NCBI GenBank assembly: GCA_964584805.1
Contig: CAZPAY010000002.1
Coordinates: 124,001 to 188,000, forward strand
Direction: 5' to 3'
Source of the DNA: JABHIE01 sp964584805
Lineage (GTDB): Bacteria; Planctomycetota; UBA1135
DNA: 64,000 nt
Position 1 is the stretch's first letter. Each line of letters opens with the position of its first letter. Of this stretch, positions 49,764 through 58,913 are shown piece after piece. The notes beneath the pieces were generated by a model. It was not told the DNA's origin and did not search any database. It saw nothing but the letters and a program-made list of their open reading frames with translations. The translations under genes and the position numbers were made by a program.

Positions 49764-52700
49764 CCACGCCGCAAGCCAGCCAAATCCTCAGCAATCAAGT
49801 AGAGGATCGGCACCAAAATCAGCGTCACCGCCGTGGCGAAAACGACACCAAACGCAAGCGTTACGGCCATGGGCATAATGAATTGCGCTTGCATGCTTCT
49901 CTCGAGCAAGAGCGGCGTCAAGCCAGCGAAAGTGGTGAGCGTGGTCAGCGTAATCGCACGGAAACGCCGCAAGCCGGATTCCATCACGGCCTCGCGGGCT
50001 GTTTTCCCTAGTTTCCGTGCTTGGTTGATGAAGTCGACCATGACGAGTGAATCGTTTACCACGATTCCTGACAGCGCGGTCAATCCAATGATGGAGAAAA
50101 TCGCGAGGTCCATGCCCATCACGACATGGCCCCAAAACGCGCCGACGATGCCGAACGGGATCGCCGACATGATGACGAGCGGCTGGGCGTAACTGCGTAA
50201 TGGAATTGCGAGTAAAACAAAAATGGCAAGTAAAGCCAAAATCGCTTTTGCACCGATGGCTCCCATGAAATCAGATTGTCGACGGCCGCGCCCGTCGTAG
50301 CTCGTCTGCACGCCGTTAAATTGTTCGCGCAGTTTCGGCAAGTAGTCCGCATTAAGGATAGCCGTCAGGTCGCCCGCTGTGATTTGCTTGCGATCGAGAT
50401 TGACCAACACATGAATCCCACGGTTGCGGTCAATGCGATTGATTTCAGAAAAGCCACGGCCGTCTAAGACATGAGCCGCTTGATGAAAAGGAATTTCACC
50501 GCGCGGTGTGCGTAGCCGCAACTCATCTAAAGTTGCGGCAAAAGTGCGGTCGTGGGCGGGGTAGCGCACCATGATTTTGACTTCGTCGCGGCCACGCTGG
50601 ACGCTCTGTGCCTCCTCGCCGTGGAAGGCCTGCCGCACCTGTCGAGCGAGAGATGCTTGCGTCAAACCCAGGGCCTCACCCGCGGGTTTGATGCTCAACT
50701 GGAACTCGCGTTTGCCCATGCGGAAGGTGTCGCGAGAGCCCGTAACCCCTGCGATTTCAAGGACTTGCGCCTTGATGAGGTTGGCGGCATCTTGCAGTTG
50801 GTAGAGGTCTGGCCCAGAAAGTAAGAGGTCTACATCGCCTTCGTTGCCGAGCATGTCGCTATTGAAAGTGATTTGCTCCGCGCCAGGAACGGTGCCGGAA
50901 CTTGCCTGCCAGAGCGCGCCAATTTCGGTGCTTGTGAGTGTGCGAATTTCGGCGGAGGCCAATTCAATACGGACTTCCGCTAAATGCCCACCGCGAAATT
51001 CTTTACCACTTGTTGTGCCTGTTGAGGACTGCCTCTCGCGATAGGGGTGCGCACCGATCGTTGTCGTAATACTGCGAATCGCAGGTGAGCCATCCTCGTT
51101 GGTAAGTTCCTCTTTGAGTTTTCTCGCTGCGACTTCAAATTGCGCGATGGCTTTCTCGGTTATGGAAACCGGAGTGCCAAGAGGCATTTCTAATTCGACG
51201 GCAACATTGTCAGCCTCAATGATGGGAAAGAAGTTGAATTTGTGGCGACCACTTTGGAAATAGCCCATGGTTCCAAAAAGGATAAAAAGGCCAATTGCAA
51301 GGGTTGCGTAACGCCAATCTACCGCGACGCGAAGAGTGCGCTTGTATATGCCATCGCGAAACCATTCCAGGCCAGCATTGACCTTGTCTTGGATTTTTAT
51401 CCAAAACCCGCCACTTGTTTTGCCTTCATCTTCTTTGGTTGGAAGTCCGCGCAAATGATGGGGGAGCACAAGCAAAGATTCAATCAGCGAGAAGATTAAA
51501 GTGCCGATCACAATCAAAGGGATGTTGCGCGCAAATTGACCCATGCTTCCGGGCAAGACAAGCATTGGCGAAAAAGCAGCAATTGTCGTCAAGACGGCAA
51601 AGACGACAGGGGTGGCGACTTCCATAGCGCCACGCACCACGGGTTCAATGCCACGACCACCACGCTTGCGGTGATAGTGAATGTTCTCGGCGACCACAAT
51701 TGCATCATCGACGACGATACCGAGCACGAGGATGAATCCAAACAGTGAAATCAAATTCACAGAAACATCCATGCTTGGCATGAGCCAAATCGCACCCAAG
51801 AAACTGAGTGGGATTCCCATTGTGACCCAAATGGCGAGGCGCATTCGCAAGAAAAGAGCGAGCATGATGAGTACCAAAATCAATCCGTCCCTTGCGTTGC
51901 GGAACATCATGTCGAGCCGATCGCGCAGTACGCCCGATTCGTCGGCAGTGACCTCATAGTGCAAGCCCGCGGGAGAATTCGCTTCGAGCTCAGCAAGAAT
52001 GACTCTTGCCGCATCTGAAATGCCAATTGCGCTTTGATTCCCGACCCGAAAGATTTGCAGGAAAGCCGCCGGTTGGCCGTTAAACCGCGATTTTAGGTCT
52101 GTTTCTTCAAAGCCATCTACGATTGTGGCAATGTCGCCAAGCAGGGTGCGCTGACCACTCGCCGCTACACGCAGGGGGATGTTTTCAAAGTCGATAGCTT
52201 TGTAAGCTTGACCTACCGTGCGCAATAAAATCTCACCACCTTCGGCACGGATGGCACCGCCCGGTAAATCAATCGATGCCATGCGTACCGCGCGCGTGAC
52301 TTCATCAAAAGAGAGCTGATATTGCCGCATGGCGTTTTCGGAAAGCTCAATTGATATCTCATAGGCCGGAACGCCCGAAAGCGAAACTAACGAAATCTCG
52401 GGGCTGGCTTGCAGGGCATCCCGCGCGCGGTCGGCGGCACGGCGCAAGCCATGCAAGTCGCTATCTCCCCAAACGGCTACGGAAAGCACATTGAGGTTGA
52501 CATCCATCAGGGTGACGAGGGGATCTTCGGCATCTTCGGGGAAGGTGTCGATGCGGTCGATTGCCGATTTGATGTCGTCTAAAAACTCTTGGCGATCCGT
52601 GCCGAGTAAAAACTCAACCGTGACGATGCCCATGTGCTCTTTGGCGGTTGACAGCACGCGGTCCACGCCGGCAAGACCTAGAACCGATTCTTCGATGCGG

Positions 52701-52897
52701 GAGCAAATACTCTTTTCGACCTCTTCAGGAGTGGCGCCAGGGTAAGGCACCGAAATCATCACTTGGTCAAGCTTGACCTCTGGCGTGACTTCTTGGCGCA
52801 ATTGTGGCACTGTCAGCGCACCGCCGACAATAATGCCTATCATCAAGAGATTTGCCGCAACGGGATGCCCCGCAAACCAACGAATCATTCCCTTCAT
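49760..52897 (-). CDS. RND-family efflux transporter, inner-membrane pump
   Basis: The product has 1045 residues, the usual HAE1/AcrB length, with the 12-segment RND layout. The first helix is followed by PYPGATPEEVEKSICSRIEE, typical of the porter domain. The proton-relay helix contains GIVVDDAIVVAEN near residue 395-405 with the paired Asp. The late LTALSGIVVNDSLVMVDFIN helix is the matching repeat. It is closer to the multidrug (HAE1) branch than to heavy-metal pumps. It overlaps the adaptor gene by 4 bp and ends in the shared TTAA. With the adaptor, the outer-membrane factor and a TetR gene it forms a complete tripartite efflux operon. Confidence 0.94.
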   Translation of the reverse strand: MKGMIRWFAGHPVAANLLMIGIIVGGALTVPQLRQEVTPEVKLDQVMISVPYPGATPEEVEKSICSRIEESVLGLAGVDRVLSTAKEHMGIVTVEFLLGTDRQEFLDDIKSAIDRIDTFPEDAEDPLVTLMDVNLNVLSVAVWGDSDLHGLRRAADRARDALQASPEISLVSLSGVPAYEISIELSENAMRQYQLSFDEVTRAVRMASIDLPGGAIRAEGGEILLRTVGQAYKAIDFENIPLRVAASGQRTLLGDIATIVDGFEETDLKSRFNGQPAAFLQIFRVGNQSAIGISDAARVILAELEANSPAGLHYEVTADESGVLRDRLDMMFRNARDGLILVLIMLALFLRMRLAIWVTMGIPLSFLGAIWLMPSMDVSVNLISLFGFILVLGIVVDDAIVVAENIHYHRKRGGRGIEPVVRGAMEVATPVVFAVLTTIAAFSPMLVLPGSMGQFARNIPLIVIGTLIFSLIESLLVLPHHLRGLPTKEDEGKTSGGFWIKIQDKVNAGLEWFRDGIYKRTLRVAVDWRYATLAIGLFILFGTMGYFQSGRHKFNFFPIIEADNVAVELEMPLGTPVSITEKAIAQFEVAARKLKEELTNEDGSPAIRSITTTIGAHPYRERQSSTGTTSGKEFRGGHLAEVRIELASAEIRTLTSTEIGALWQASSGTVPGAEQITFNSDMLGNEGDVDLLLSGPDLYQLQDAANLIKAQVLEIAGVTGSRDTFRMGKREFQLSIKPAGEALGLTQASLARQVRQAFHGEEAQSVQRGRDEVKIMVRYPAHDRTFAATLDELRLRTPRGEIPFHQAAHVLDGRGFSEINRIDRNRGIHVLVNLDRKQITAGDLTAILNADYLPKLREQFNGVQTSYDGRGRRQSDFMGAIGAKAILALLAIFVLLAIPLRSYAQPLVIMSAIPFGIVGAFWGHVVMGMDLAIFSIIGLTALSGIVVNDSLVMVDFINQARKLGKTAREAVMESGLRRFRAITLTTLTTFAGLTPLLLERSMQAQFIMPMAVTLAFGVVFATAVTLILVPILYLIAEDLAGLRRG

Positions 52898-54054
52898 TGT
52901 TTTGCCTCGCTAGGGACGACTTTCATGCCATCGACAAATGTGGCAAGCGGTGTGATGCAAATGCGCGCTTCGGCACCGAGGCCGCTGGAAACAATCACGG
53001 TGTCTTGCGTGCGTTGCACGACTTCGACGGAGACTGCGCGCAAGCGGTTTTCTGCATCTACAATCGGAATTCGATTGCCACTCATTAATACGCGTCGCGG
53101 CAGGCGGATGACTTTTTCTGTTTTGTTTCCTCGAAAGCTGGCTTGCACAAACATGCCAGGCACGAGTGCTTGAGGATTGTTTTCTTTGCCATGCACACGA
53201 CGACTGTAGGGATTTTTAACCGTCACAATCGCCTGTAAAGTACGGCTTGAGGGGTCTAAAGCCGTTTTTGTGCGCGTGACTTCACCTTGCCAGTAAGCCG
53301 TTGCGCCACCAATTTCTGCCGTGAGAGCAACAGGTAGGCCAACCGCACCCTCGACCTTTAATGGCAAGTGCGCCAAATCATTCAAAGGAATCGGAACGAC
53401 AACTTGTGCTGTTTTCGTGCCAAGTAAAACAGCAAGTGGCGTGCCTGGTGCGACCCATTGGCCCGGTGCGACGCGCCGCTCTTGAACGCGCGCATCCATT
53501 GGAGCGGTCACCCGGCATCGATACCAGTCGCGTTTGAGGAGTGAGATTTTTGCCTTTGCGGCATCTACTCCAGCAAGCGCCGCCGCGAGTTGAGGCTCAT
53601 GCTTTGCGAGCGCAGGTGCATCACCTTTGCCCACACTTTTCCAATCTTGGATGGCGAGTTCAGCTTGCGCTTGTTCAAGTTGAAGTGCGGCTTCGGCTTT
53701 ACGGAAGTCTGCGTAGGCGGCTGTCATCGCAAGGTCGTAATCGGTCGTGTCGAGTTGGAAAAGCAACTCGCCTTTTTTCACAAAGGAGCCCACGCGCATA
53801 TTTGGCCCGAGCTCTTGCACCACGCCGCGGACTTCTGCCATTGCGGTGACGAGGTGATTCGGTTGCACTTCGCCAAAGGCAGAAACGGAAAGAGTGATGT
53901 CTTCCAGGGTCGGGCGAATGGTCTCTACGCGCAAGGCATATTCTTCTGGCTCAACGCTTGAGACGACAGGGGCTGTCGAAACGAGAAAGTTTTTTACACC
54001 GAGGCCCGCGCCTATGACAGCGATAGGAAGGATGATTTTGAGGGCTTTTTTCAT
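52894..54054 (-). CDS. RND efflux periplasmic adaptor (membrane fusion protein)
   Basis: The product has 386 residues. One N-terminal membrane anchor (IILPIAVIGAGLGVKNFLV) is followed by the lipoyl half RGVVQELGPNMRVGSFVKKGELLFQLD, a helical hairpin (about 105-190) and the second lipoyl half RCRVTAPMDARVQERRVAPGQWVAPGTPL. Beta-barrel and membrane-proximal domains end in LRAVSVEVVQRTQDTVIVSSGL. It bridges the pump and the outer-membrane factor. Start and stop each overlap a neighbour by 4 bp, so the operon is tightly coupled. Confidence 0.92.
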   Translation of the reverse strand: MKKALKIILPIAVIGAGLGVKNFLVSTAPVVSSVEPEEYALRVETIRPTLEDITLSVSAFGEVQPNHLVTAMAEVRGVVQELGPNMRVGSFVKKGELLFQLDTTDYDLAMTAAYADFRKAEAALQLEQAQAELAIQDWKSVGKGDAPALAKHEPQLAAALAGVDAAKAKISLLKRDWYRCRVTAPMDARVQERRVAPGQWVAPGTPLAVLLGTKTAQVVVPIPLNDLAHLPLKVEGAVGLPVALTAEIGGATAYWQGEVTRTKTALDPSSRTLQAIVTVKNPYSRRVHGKENNPQALVPGMFVQASFRGNKTEKVIRLPRRVLMSGNRIPIVDAENRLRAVSVEVVQRTQDTVIVSSGLGAEARICITPLATFVDGMKVVPSEAKQ

Positions 54055-55439
54055 TTGCTGAATTCCCCGCCCAATGCGAGGTGGAGGTCGGTGCGGTTCC
54101 AGAGAAGGAGGGTGCGAAGGGATAGCAATCGACTTTTTGCCTGAAGCGTTGCGTCTTGAGCGTCGATGACACGGATGGCATCGATTGTGCCGCGCGCAAA
54201 GGCATCGCGTTGATTCGATTCAATGCTTGCGATGCGGCTAGAGCTGTTTTGTGCCGCCGCGAATTCTTTCCGTAAGGAAACTTCGTTGTCGAGAGCGGCG
54301 GCCACTTCATGAGCGGCTACAAGCAGTTGTTGACCAAAAGCCAGCTGCAAACGCTCGACATCATGAAGGGTGGCGTCGCGCTGTGCACGCAATCGCCCGC
54401 CTTGGAAAAGTGGGGCCAAAATGTTGGCGCCGAGACTCCAGACTTTGAAGTCACCATTGAGCAAGTCACCGAGCTCATTGCTGGATGTGCCACCCGATGC
54501 AGAGAGACTCAATTGCGGATACAAGGCCGCTTGGGCCATTTTCGAGCGCGCGGTGGCCGCGCGTACTTGCGCCTCGGCGGTGGCAACATCGGGTCGCCGT
54601 TGGAGTAAAGAGGCGGGCAAATCAGCGGGTGCCGGTTGCGGAAGCTCAGGTAAATTCACATTTTGTTTCGCCACAGCTTGGGCTTGTTTTTCCGACAACG
54701 GGGCATGGCCCATCAGTAAAGTAAGTTGGTGCTGCAAATCTGAAATGGCACGCGCACGCGTGGCGATGGCGGCATCCAGCGCATCCAATGCCGCCCGTGC
54801 TTGATGGATGGCGTCTGCAGAAAGCAAGCCAACAGCAAAGCGCTTTTCGAGCAAGTCAAGTTTGGCCTGGGCAAGCCCGTGGCGTTTTTGCAAAGACTCA
54901 AGTTGGCCTAAGCCTTCGACCCAAGCGAAATATGATTTTGCAACACGACCCGAAAGCGAAAGCTGTGCGCTGGCAAGTTGGGCTTGCAGAGAGATGTGGT
55001 CTTCCACAGCCGCGCGCTTGCCTGCGGAAATGCGGCCCCACAAATCAAGCTCCCATGAGAGCTGAAGGGTTAAGCCTGTGGCAGTGCTCATCACGGGCAA
55101 GACATCGCCCGCGCCAGGGATGGGTAGGCCAATAAAATTGCGTCGATTGCGATTCCAGTCAAAACCCGTGCCCACTTGCGGAAGCAAATCCGCGCCGGCC
55201 ATGCGCACGCGATCTGCCGAAGCCTCGACAGCCTCTGCCATGGATTGCAAATCAAGATTAGCCGCAAGGGCAGAAGCCACCGATGCGTCAAGGCCGTCGC
55301 TTTCAAAAGAGGCCCACCATTTTGGAATCGCCGCAGAATCGGATACCGCAGCAAGTGCGCCGTCCGACTCGAGTGTCTCGGAAGATTGGCACGCCGTCAA
55401 TGCAAGACAGCAAACCGAAAGGAAAGTTGTTTTATTCAT
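54051..55439 (-). CDS. Outer-membrane efflux lipoprotein (NodT/OprM type)
   Basis: The product has 462 residues from the ATG at 55439 (MNKTTFLSVCC...), with a lipobox at LTAC (Cys17). Two TolC-type repeats follow: IPKWWASFESDGLDASVASALAAN opens the first, and LPASLLQRRPDVATAEAQVRAATARSKMAQAALYPQLSLSASGG is the classic start of the second. The long helices LQLSWELDLWGRISAGKR and ANILAPLFQGGRLRAQRDA are typical. It provides the outer-membrane exit duct. It overlaps the upstream TetR gene by 8 bp and the adaptor gene by 4 bp. Confidence 0.92.
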   Translation of the reverse strand: MNKTTFLSVCCLALTACQSSETLESDGALAAVSDSAAIPKWWASFESDGLDASVASALAANLDLQSMAEAVEASADRVRMAGADLLPQVGTGFDWNRNRRNFIGLPIPGAGDVLPVMSTATGLTLQLSWELDLWGRISAGKRAAVEDHISLQAQLASAQLSLSGRVAKSYFAWVEGLGQLESLQKRHGLAQAKLDLLEKRFAVGLLSADAIHQARAALDALDAAIATRARAISDLQHQLTLLMGHAPLSEKQAQAVAKQNVNLPELPQPAPADLPASLLQRRPDVATAEAQVRAATARSKMAQAALYPQLSLSASGGTSSNELGDLLNGDFKVWSLGANILAPLFQGGRLRAQRDATLHDVERLQLAFGQQLLVAAHEVAAALDNEVSLRKEFAAAQNSSSRIASIESNQRDAFARGTIDAIRVIDAQDATLQAKSRLLSLRTLLLWNRTDLHLALGGEFSK

Positions 55440-56061
55440 GGCGAAAACCTGCCGCGCAAAAAGAAACGAGCTCGTCAAGCATGTTGAGCTGACCGACTGA
55501 GCCCACGCCGTCGGGTTGCATGAGCTTTAAGACATCAGGGTTGAGGCTCAATGTTTCCAGCAACGCGCCGACCATGAATTGCCCGCGAATCAATGCGCGC
55601 TCGATGGTTAAACTCGGGACGGAGCGCATCAGGGCTTCAAGGAAGCGGCCAACTACCGGCTCAAGGACGGCCGCCATCGTTTGGGCAACCGCGGGGCTTG
55701 TTTCATGATGAAATCGCCCAATCAAAGCTGGGATGTGTGCTTGCCCCGTTGCGAATAACTTCAGTGTGGGCTCTAAAAAATGGCGCAACAGCTCATCGAG
55801 CGGCACAATTTTGTCGGAGTAATGCGCCTCGGCCTCATCGACCCGGCGCAATCGCTCTGCGTTAATCGGCCCAACCAGCCGCTGCAAAACCTCGCGAATC
55901 AGGCCGTCTTTTGAGCCAAAGTGGTAATTGACCGCCGCTAAGTTCGCATCAGCAGCAGCAGTAATCGTGCGTAAGGAGGCTTGTTGGATGCCATTTTCCG
56001 CAAAGGCAAGCTCAGCGGCATCTAGCAGTCTCTCGCGAGTGTCGGCGGGGGCGGATGTCAT
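55432..56061 (-). CDS. TetR-family regulator of the RND efflux operon
   Basis: The product has 209 residues. The N-terminal HTH is TRERLLDAAELAFAENG, then ASLRTITAAADANLAAVNYHFGSKDGLI, ending at about residue 55. The C-terminal ligand domain contains IPALIGRFHHETSPAVAQTMAAVLEP, as in the CecR/PsrA-like group. It is the first gene of the efflux operon. The region directly before its ATG holds a promoter and inverted repeats fully overlapping it, so it should repress its own operon and respond to a pump substrate. Confidence 0.9.
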   Translation of the reverse strand: MTSAPADTRERLLDAAELAFAENGIQQASLRTITAAADANLAAVNYHFGSKDGLIREVLQRLVGPINAERLRRVDEAEAHYSDKIVPLDELLRHFLEPTLKLFATGQAHIPALIGRFHHETSPAVAQTMAAVLEPVVGRFLEALMRSVPSLTIERALIRGQFMVGALLETLSLNPDVLKLMQPDGVGSVGQLNMLDELVSFCAAGFRHE

Positions 56062-56099
56062 TCAAACGGCAGTATGAAACGACCGTTTGAGTTTGTCAA
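56062..56099 (-). promoter_or_regulatory. Promoter with overlapping inverted repeat for the tetR-RND operon
   Basis: On the minus strand a perfect -35 TTGACA (56094-56099) is followed 17 bases later by CATACT (56071-56076) as the -10. An inverted repeat with 8-bp arms, TCAAACGG at 56062-56069 and CCGTTTGA at 56083-56090, spaced 13 bp, brackets the -10. A further AAACG half-site lies between the arms. A bound dimer pair would block RNA polymerase. Confidence 0.75.
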
Positions 56100-56308
56100 G
56101 TCAAGGCCGATCTGTGGCGCGCTGGGTACTCATCGCCCATGGTGGGGTTGTAATCGGTGCCCCGGTAGGGAAAAGTGTATTCAAAATAGCTCTCGTTATA
56201 GTCTCTTTGCCATTCTCTGGCACGGTCAGAGTGCCTGTCTCTCCATTCTTGAGATGTGCAAGAGCTCAGTGAAAGAAGTAAAAGAAGAAAAGTAAGGGAT
56301 TGTTTCAT
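56096..56308 (-). CDS. Small hypothetical lipoprotein
   Basis: The product has 70 residues. It starts MKQSLTFLLLLLSLSSC, a good lipoprotein signal with the lipidated Cys at 17, followed by a charged, Tyr/Arg/Asp-rich mature part with no recognisable domain. The signal peptide is the main reason to accept this short frame as a real gene. It lies on the same strand as the efflux operon, and its stop overlaps the -35 box of that operon's promoter. No homologue is recognised. Confidence 0.55.
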   Translation of the reverse strand: MKQSLTFLLLLLSLSSCTSQEWRDRHSDRAREWQRDYNESYFEYTFPYRGTDYNPTMGDEYPARHRSALT

Positions 56309-56372
56309 TTGATTCGATGAAAAGTACCGGAACGACCTGTATATATCTTAGCGAGGGGCTGCGTTTTAATAC

Positions 56373-56403
56373 AAAAAAACACCACAACCCAAGGGCTGTG
56401 GTG
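56373..56403 (-). terminator. Intrinsic terminator after tRNA-Asn
   Basis: CACCACA at 56380-56386 pairs with TGTGGTG at 56397-56403, with further C-G pairs above one mismatch. On the minus strand seven T follow the stem. It lies just downstream of the tRNA gene. Confidence 0.85.
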
Positions 56404-56409
56404 CTGTTT

Positions 56410-56485
56410 TGGCTCCCTGAACAGGACTTGAACCTGTGACAAGCTGATTAACAGTCAGCTGCTCTACCAACTGAGCTATCAGGGA
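56410..56485 (-). tRNA. tRNA-Asn (anticodon GTT)
   Basis: The minus strand folds into a full cloverleaf. The acceptor arm TCCCTGA pairs with TCAGGGA, the D-arm contains AGCTCAGTTGGTAGAGC, and the anticodon stem is GCTGA/TCAGC with loop CTGTTAA, giving anticodon GTT. The T-arm is ACAGG-TTCAAGT-CCTGT. Discriminator G and an encoded CCA (56412-56410) follow. Confidence 0.95.
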
Positions 56486-56495
56486 ATGGCCGAGA

Positions 56496-56524
56496 AGTAT
56501 ACACGGCTTTTGCGGCTCTGGCTA
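56496..56524 (-). promoter_or_regulatory. Promoter of tRNA-Asn
   Basis: On the minus strand TAGCCA (56519-56524) and TATACT (56496-56501) are 17 bases apart. The -10 lies 10 bases before the tRNA 5' end. It faces the divergent methyltransferase gene, whose own TAAAAT box lies at 56540-56545. Confidence 0.5.
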
Positions 56525-56553
56525 GACTTTGCGCCCCGATAAAATGGCAGAAA

Positions 56554-57252
56554 ATGAAAACCCCGCGCGTCGTTTTGGTCGAGCCGCAAATCCCGGCCAA
56601 TCTAGGTTTTGTGGCACGGGTACTGAGCAATTTTGGCCTGAAAGACTGGGCACTGGTTGGGGGGTGCGGCTGGCAGGGTACGGAAGCCGAGCGGACGGGC
56701 TCTTCAGCGATTGAGGTTTTGCAGTCAGTCCAGGAAGCCAGAGATTTGACGGTTGCGCTGGAAGGCTGCACTCATGTTGTGGGTTTCACTGCGCGATTTG
56801 GTCGTCACCGGCAAGTATTCGATTTAACGGCTTTGCCCGAATTGGCGCTGTCTTGGGGTGCGGAGGCACAGCCTACATTCCTGTTTGGTCGCGAAGATCG
56901 TGGCCTTGAACAAGAGGAGGTCGAAGCTTGCTCTTGTTTGGTTCAAATCCCAACGCAAGGCTTGGCCTCATTCAATTTGTCTCACGCCGTTGCGATTGCC
57001 CTTTACGAATGGTTTCGTGCGCCGATTGAAACTATAAAAGAAGAAGGTCTATCCTGGGCTGACGCTGCATCTCGTAGGCGATTGGCTGATGAAGCCTTTT
57101 CATTGTTGGAAAAGGTGAATTACCCCGACCGCGGGAATGAATTAACCCCTACTTTGCGCCGCATCTCCGCCATGCAATTTGAGACACGCGATTTGCGCAT
57201 CATCGAGCGGGCTCTACGCCACGCGCGGTGGCTGATTGACCAAGACGGCTAA
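56554..57252 (+). CDS. trmJ: TrmJ-like SPOUT RNA methyltransferase
   Basis: The product has 232 residues. The SpoU/TrmH knot is clear: VVLVEPQIPANLGFVARVLSNFGL at the N-terminus, FLFGREDRGLEQEE as motif 2 and LASFNLSHAVAIALYEW as motif 3, which binds S-adenosylmethionine. The C-terminal helical extension (DAASRRRLADEAFSLLEKVNY) is characteristic of TrmJ, which methylates position 32 of tRNAs, rather than of the rRNA enzymes. TAAAAT lies eight bases before the ATG. The gene overlaps the convergent kinase gene by 39 bp. Confidence 0.85.
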   Translation: MKTPRVVLVEPQIPANLGFVARVLSNFGLKDWALVGGCGWQGTEAERTGSSAIEVLQSVQEARDLTVALEGCTHVVGFTARFGRHRQVFDLTALPELALSWGAEAQPTFLFGREDRGLEQEEVEACSCLVQIPTQGLASFNLSHAVAIALYEWFRAPIETIKEEGLSWADAASRRRLADEAFSLLEKVNYPDRGNELTPTLRRISAMQFETRDLRIIERALRHARWLIDQDG

Positions 57253-58779
57253 AGCCTCTCGCAAGGTTTTCTTTGTGTTGGGCTTGCTTAAAATCCCAAT
57301 AACGCCTGCCATTTTTGCGCGAGCTTGTAAAACAGCCGTGGGTTGGCCAGTGCTCAAGAAAAACGGAGTGGCTTCATATAAGCCTTGCTGGAACTCGCGA
57401 GCGAGTGTCAAGCCATCGCCGTCTGGAAGAATGTAGTCGCACAGAATGAGGTCAACCGACCCCATATTCAGCCTTGTACGCGCATCATCCAATGAGCCAA
57501 CGGCCTCAACAGAGTGGCCGTCTGACTCAAGCATCCGTCGCATCACTGTGCGTTGAATCGCGTCATCTTCTACAACCAAAATCGACCGTGCTGCCGAGGT
57601 CTCGAGAGTTGGATTACGGTTCGGAGTTGATGCATGTTTGTCATGCACAACTCCGTCCGTCTCACCTGGAATTAGGTGGCTGACCAAATCAGCCACATCT
57701 TGCCGAACGATGGGTAGGGCAAGTCGGTATTCACTCATCATTTGTTGCGTTGTTTTTCCTGAGGCAATCGGAAGCGAAGTTCCGATAGATTGCAGGGAAA
57801 CAATCGGTGTGGATTGCTTAAGTTCGCTGCGTAGCATTGCGATGACATCAGAACTATCTAGGCCTCCTTGCTCAGCGTCGACAACGATGAGGTCAAACTT
57901 CGATCCTTTCCGTTGATGAGAGCGCAATATCGCAATCGCGCCAGAAGCACAGGGTGCGGATGAAGCTGAAAAACCGTGATAGCTAAATGCTCTCGACAGC
58001 GATTCGCTCATCAGTTGCTCGGAAGTCAAAATCAAGACTCGCCGTCCATTTAGATTGAGCCCAATCGGTGCGGCGGTTGTCTCAACAAGGGGCAATCGTA
58101 ATCGGAAATGCGCCCCGGAATGACTTGCTAAGCATTCAACGGTTCCGCCCATTGCCGAAGCGTGCTCGCGAACAATGGCGAGACCGAGGCCGTGGCTGTC
58201 AGAGTGGGCCCCATGCACAAATGGTTGAAATAGACTTGATTGCAATTCGAGTGGCACGCCTGGCCCAGAATCTTCGACATCCACGATGACTGCCGTTTTG
58301 TTTTCGCGCCATGCACTCAGGCGAATTGTCCCCGTCTCGGTGTATCGCACCGCATTGGATACAAGGTTGCACACGGCTTGCTGAAAGGGCGTGCCTAGCC
58401 CTGAAACACTCTCTGATAATCCGGGCTCGATATTGAGCACCAAGCGCAAACCTTTTTGAAATGCCGAGCCTTGGTGCAATCGAGCGCATGTTTCCAGCGC
58501 CTCAACCAACAAGAAATTGTTCATTTTCGGCTCTTGGCTCTTTGCCGATGTCCATTGAAGTAGGTTGTCGAGCAAATCAAGCTGATTTCCTACACCCCTC
58601 ACGAGACAACTCACCAACTCGTCTTGCACGGGCGGCAGCCTCGTTTCGCGCAAAATCTCTGCCAAACCTGCGATTCCGCCAATTCCATTGCGCAAATCAT
58701 GCACCAAACGCGCTAAATCCGCCGCAGGAATGCCGCGGTTGATTGGAAGAGGTTCGGGGAAGCTAGGACGAGATGTCAT
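57214..58779 (-). CDS. Hybrid histidine kinase with two receiver domains
   Basis: The product has 521 residues with no membrane segment and no sensor domain. The phosphoacceptor is H27 in LVHDLRNGIGGIAGLAEIL. The ATPase domain has NLVSNAVRYTETG, VEDSGPGVP and SHGLGLAIVREH. A first receiver-like domain (about 245-370) keeps only the central Asp (IVVDAEQG) and lacks the acidic pair and the lysine, so it is degenerate. The second (about 395-515) is complete, with VVEDD, the phosphoacceptor in LCDYILPDGDG and SKPN. It probably receives its input through protein contacts. Confidence 0.87.
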   Translation of the reverse strand: MTSRPSFPEPLPINRGIPAADLARLVHDLRNGIGGIAGLAEILRETRLPPVQDELVSCLVRGVGNQLDLLDNLLQWTSAKSQEPKMNNFLLVEALETCARLHQGSAFQKGLRLVLNIEPGLSESVSGLGTPFQQAVCNLVSNAVRYTETGTIRLSAWRENKTAVIVDVEDSGPGVPLELQSSLFQPFVHGAHSDSHGLGLAIVREHASAMGGTVECLASHSGAHFRLRLPLVETTAAPIGLNLNGRRVLILTSEQLMSESLSRAFSYHGFSASSAPCASGAIAILRSHQRKGSKFDLIVVDAEQGGLDSSDVIAMLRSELKQSTPIVSLQSIGTSLPIASGKTTQQMMSEYRLALPIVRQDVADLVSHLIPGETDGVVHDKHASTPNRNPTLETSAARSILVVEDDAIQRTVMRRMLESDGHSVEAVGSLDDARTRLNMGSVDLILCDYILPDGDGLTLAREFQQGLYEATPFFLSTGQPTAVLQARAKMAGVIGILSKPNTKKTLREALAVLVNQPPRVA

Positions 58780-58889
58780 GGCGGGGGATCTGCCGGATGT
58801 GGCAGCAATCTCTTATCGGTCGAAATACCCGCGCTCTTAAGCGAAAAAGTGCTCTGACGGGGCCCACCTTTGGGTGTATCCTTGCGGCT

Positions 58890-58904
58890 CAGGTTAAAAA
58901 CCTG
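58890..58904. promoter_or_regulatory. Inverted repeat in the gmd leader
   Basis: CAGGTT-AAA-AACCTG is a perfect 6-bp inverted repeat ending 9 bases before the gmd ATG. It could be a small hairpin or an operator. No matching regulator gene is next to it, so function is uncertain. Confidence 0.3.
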
Positions 58905-58913
58905 CCCTACCCC

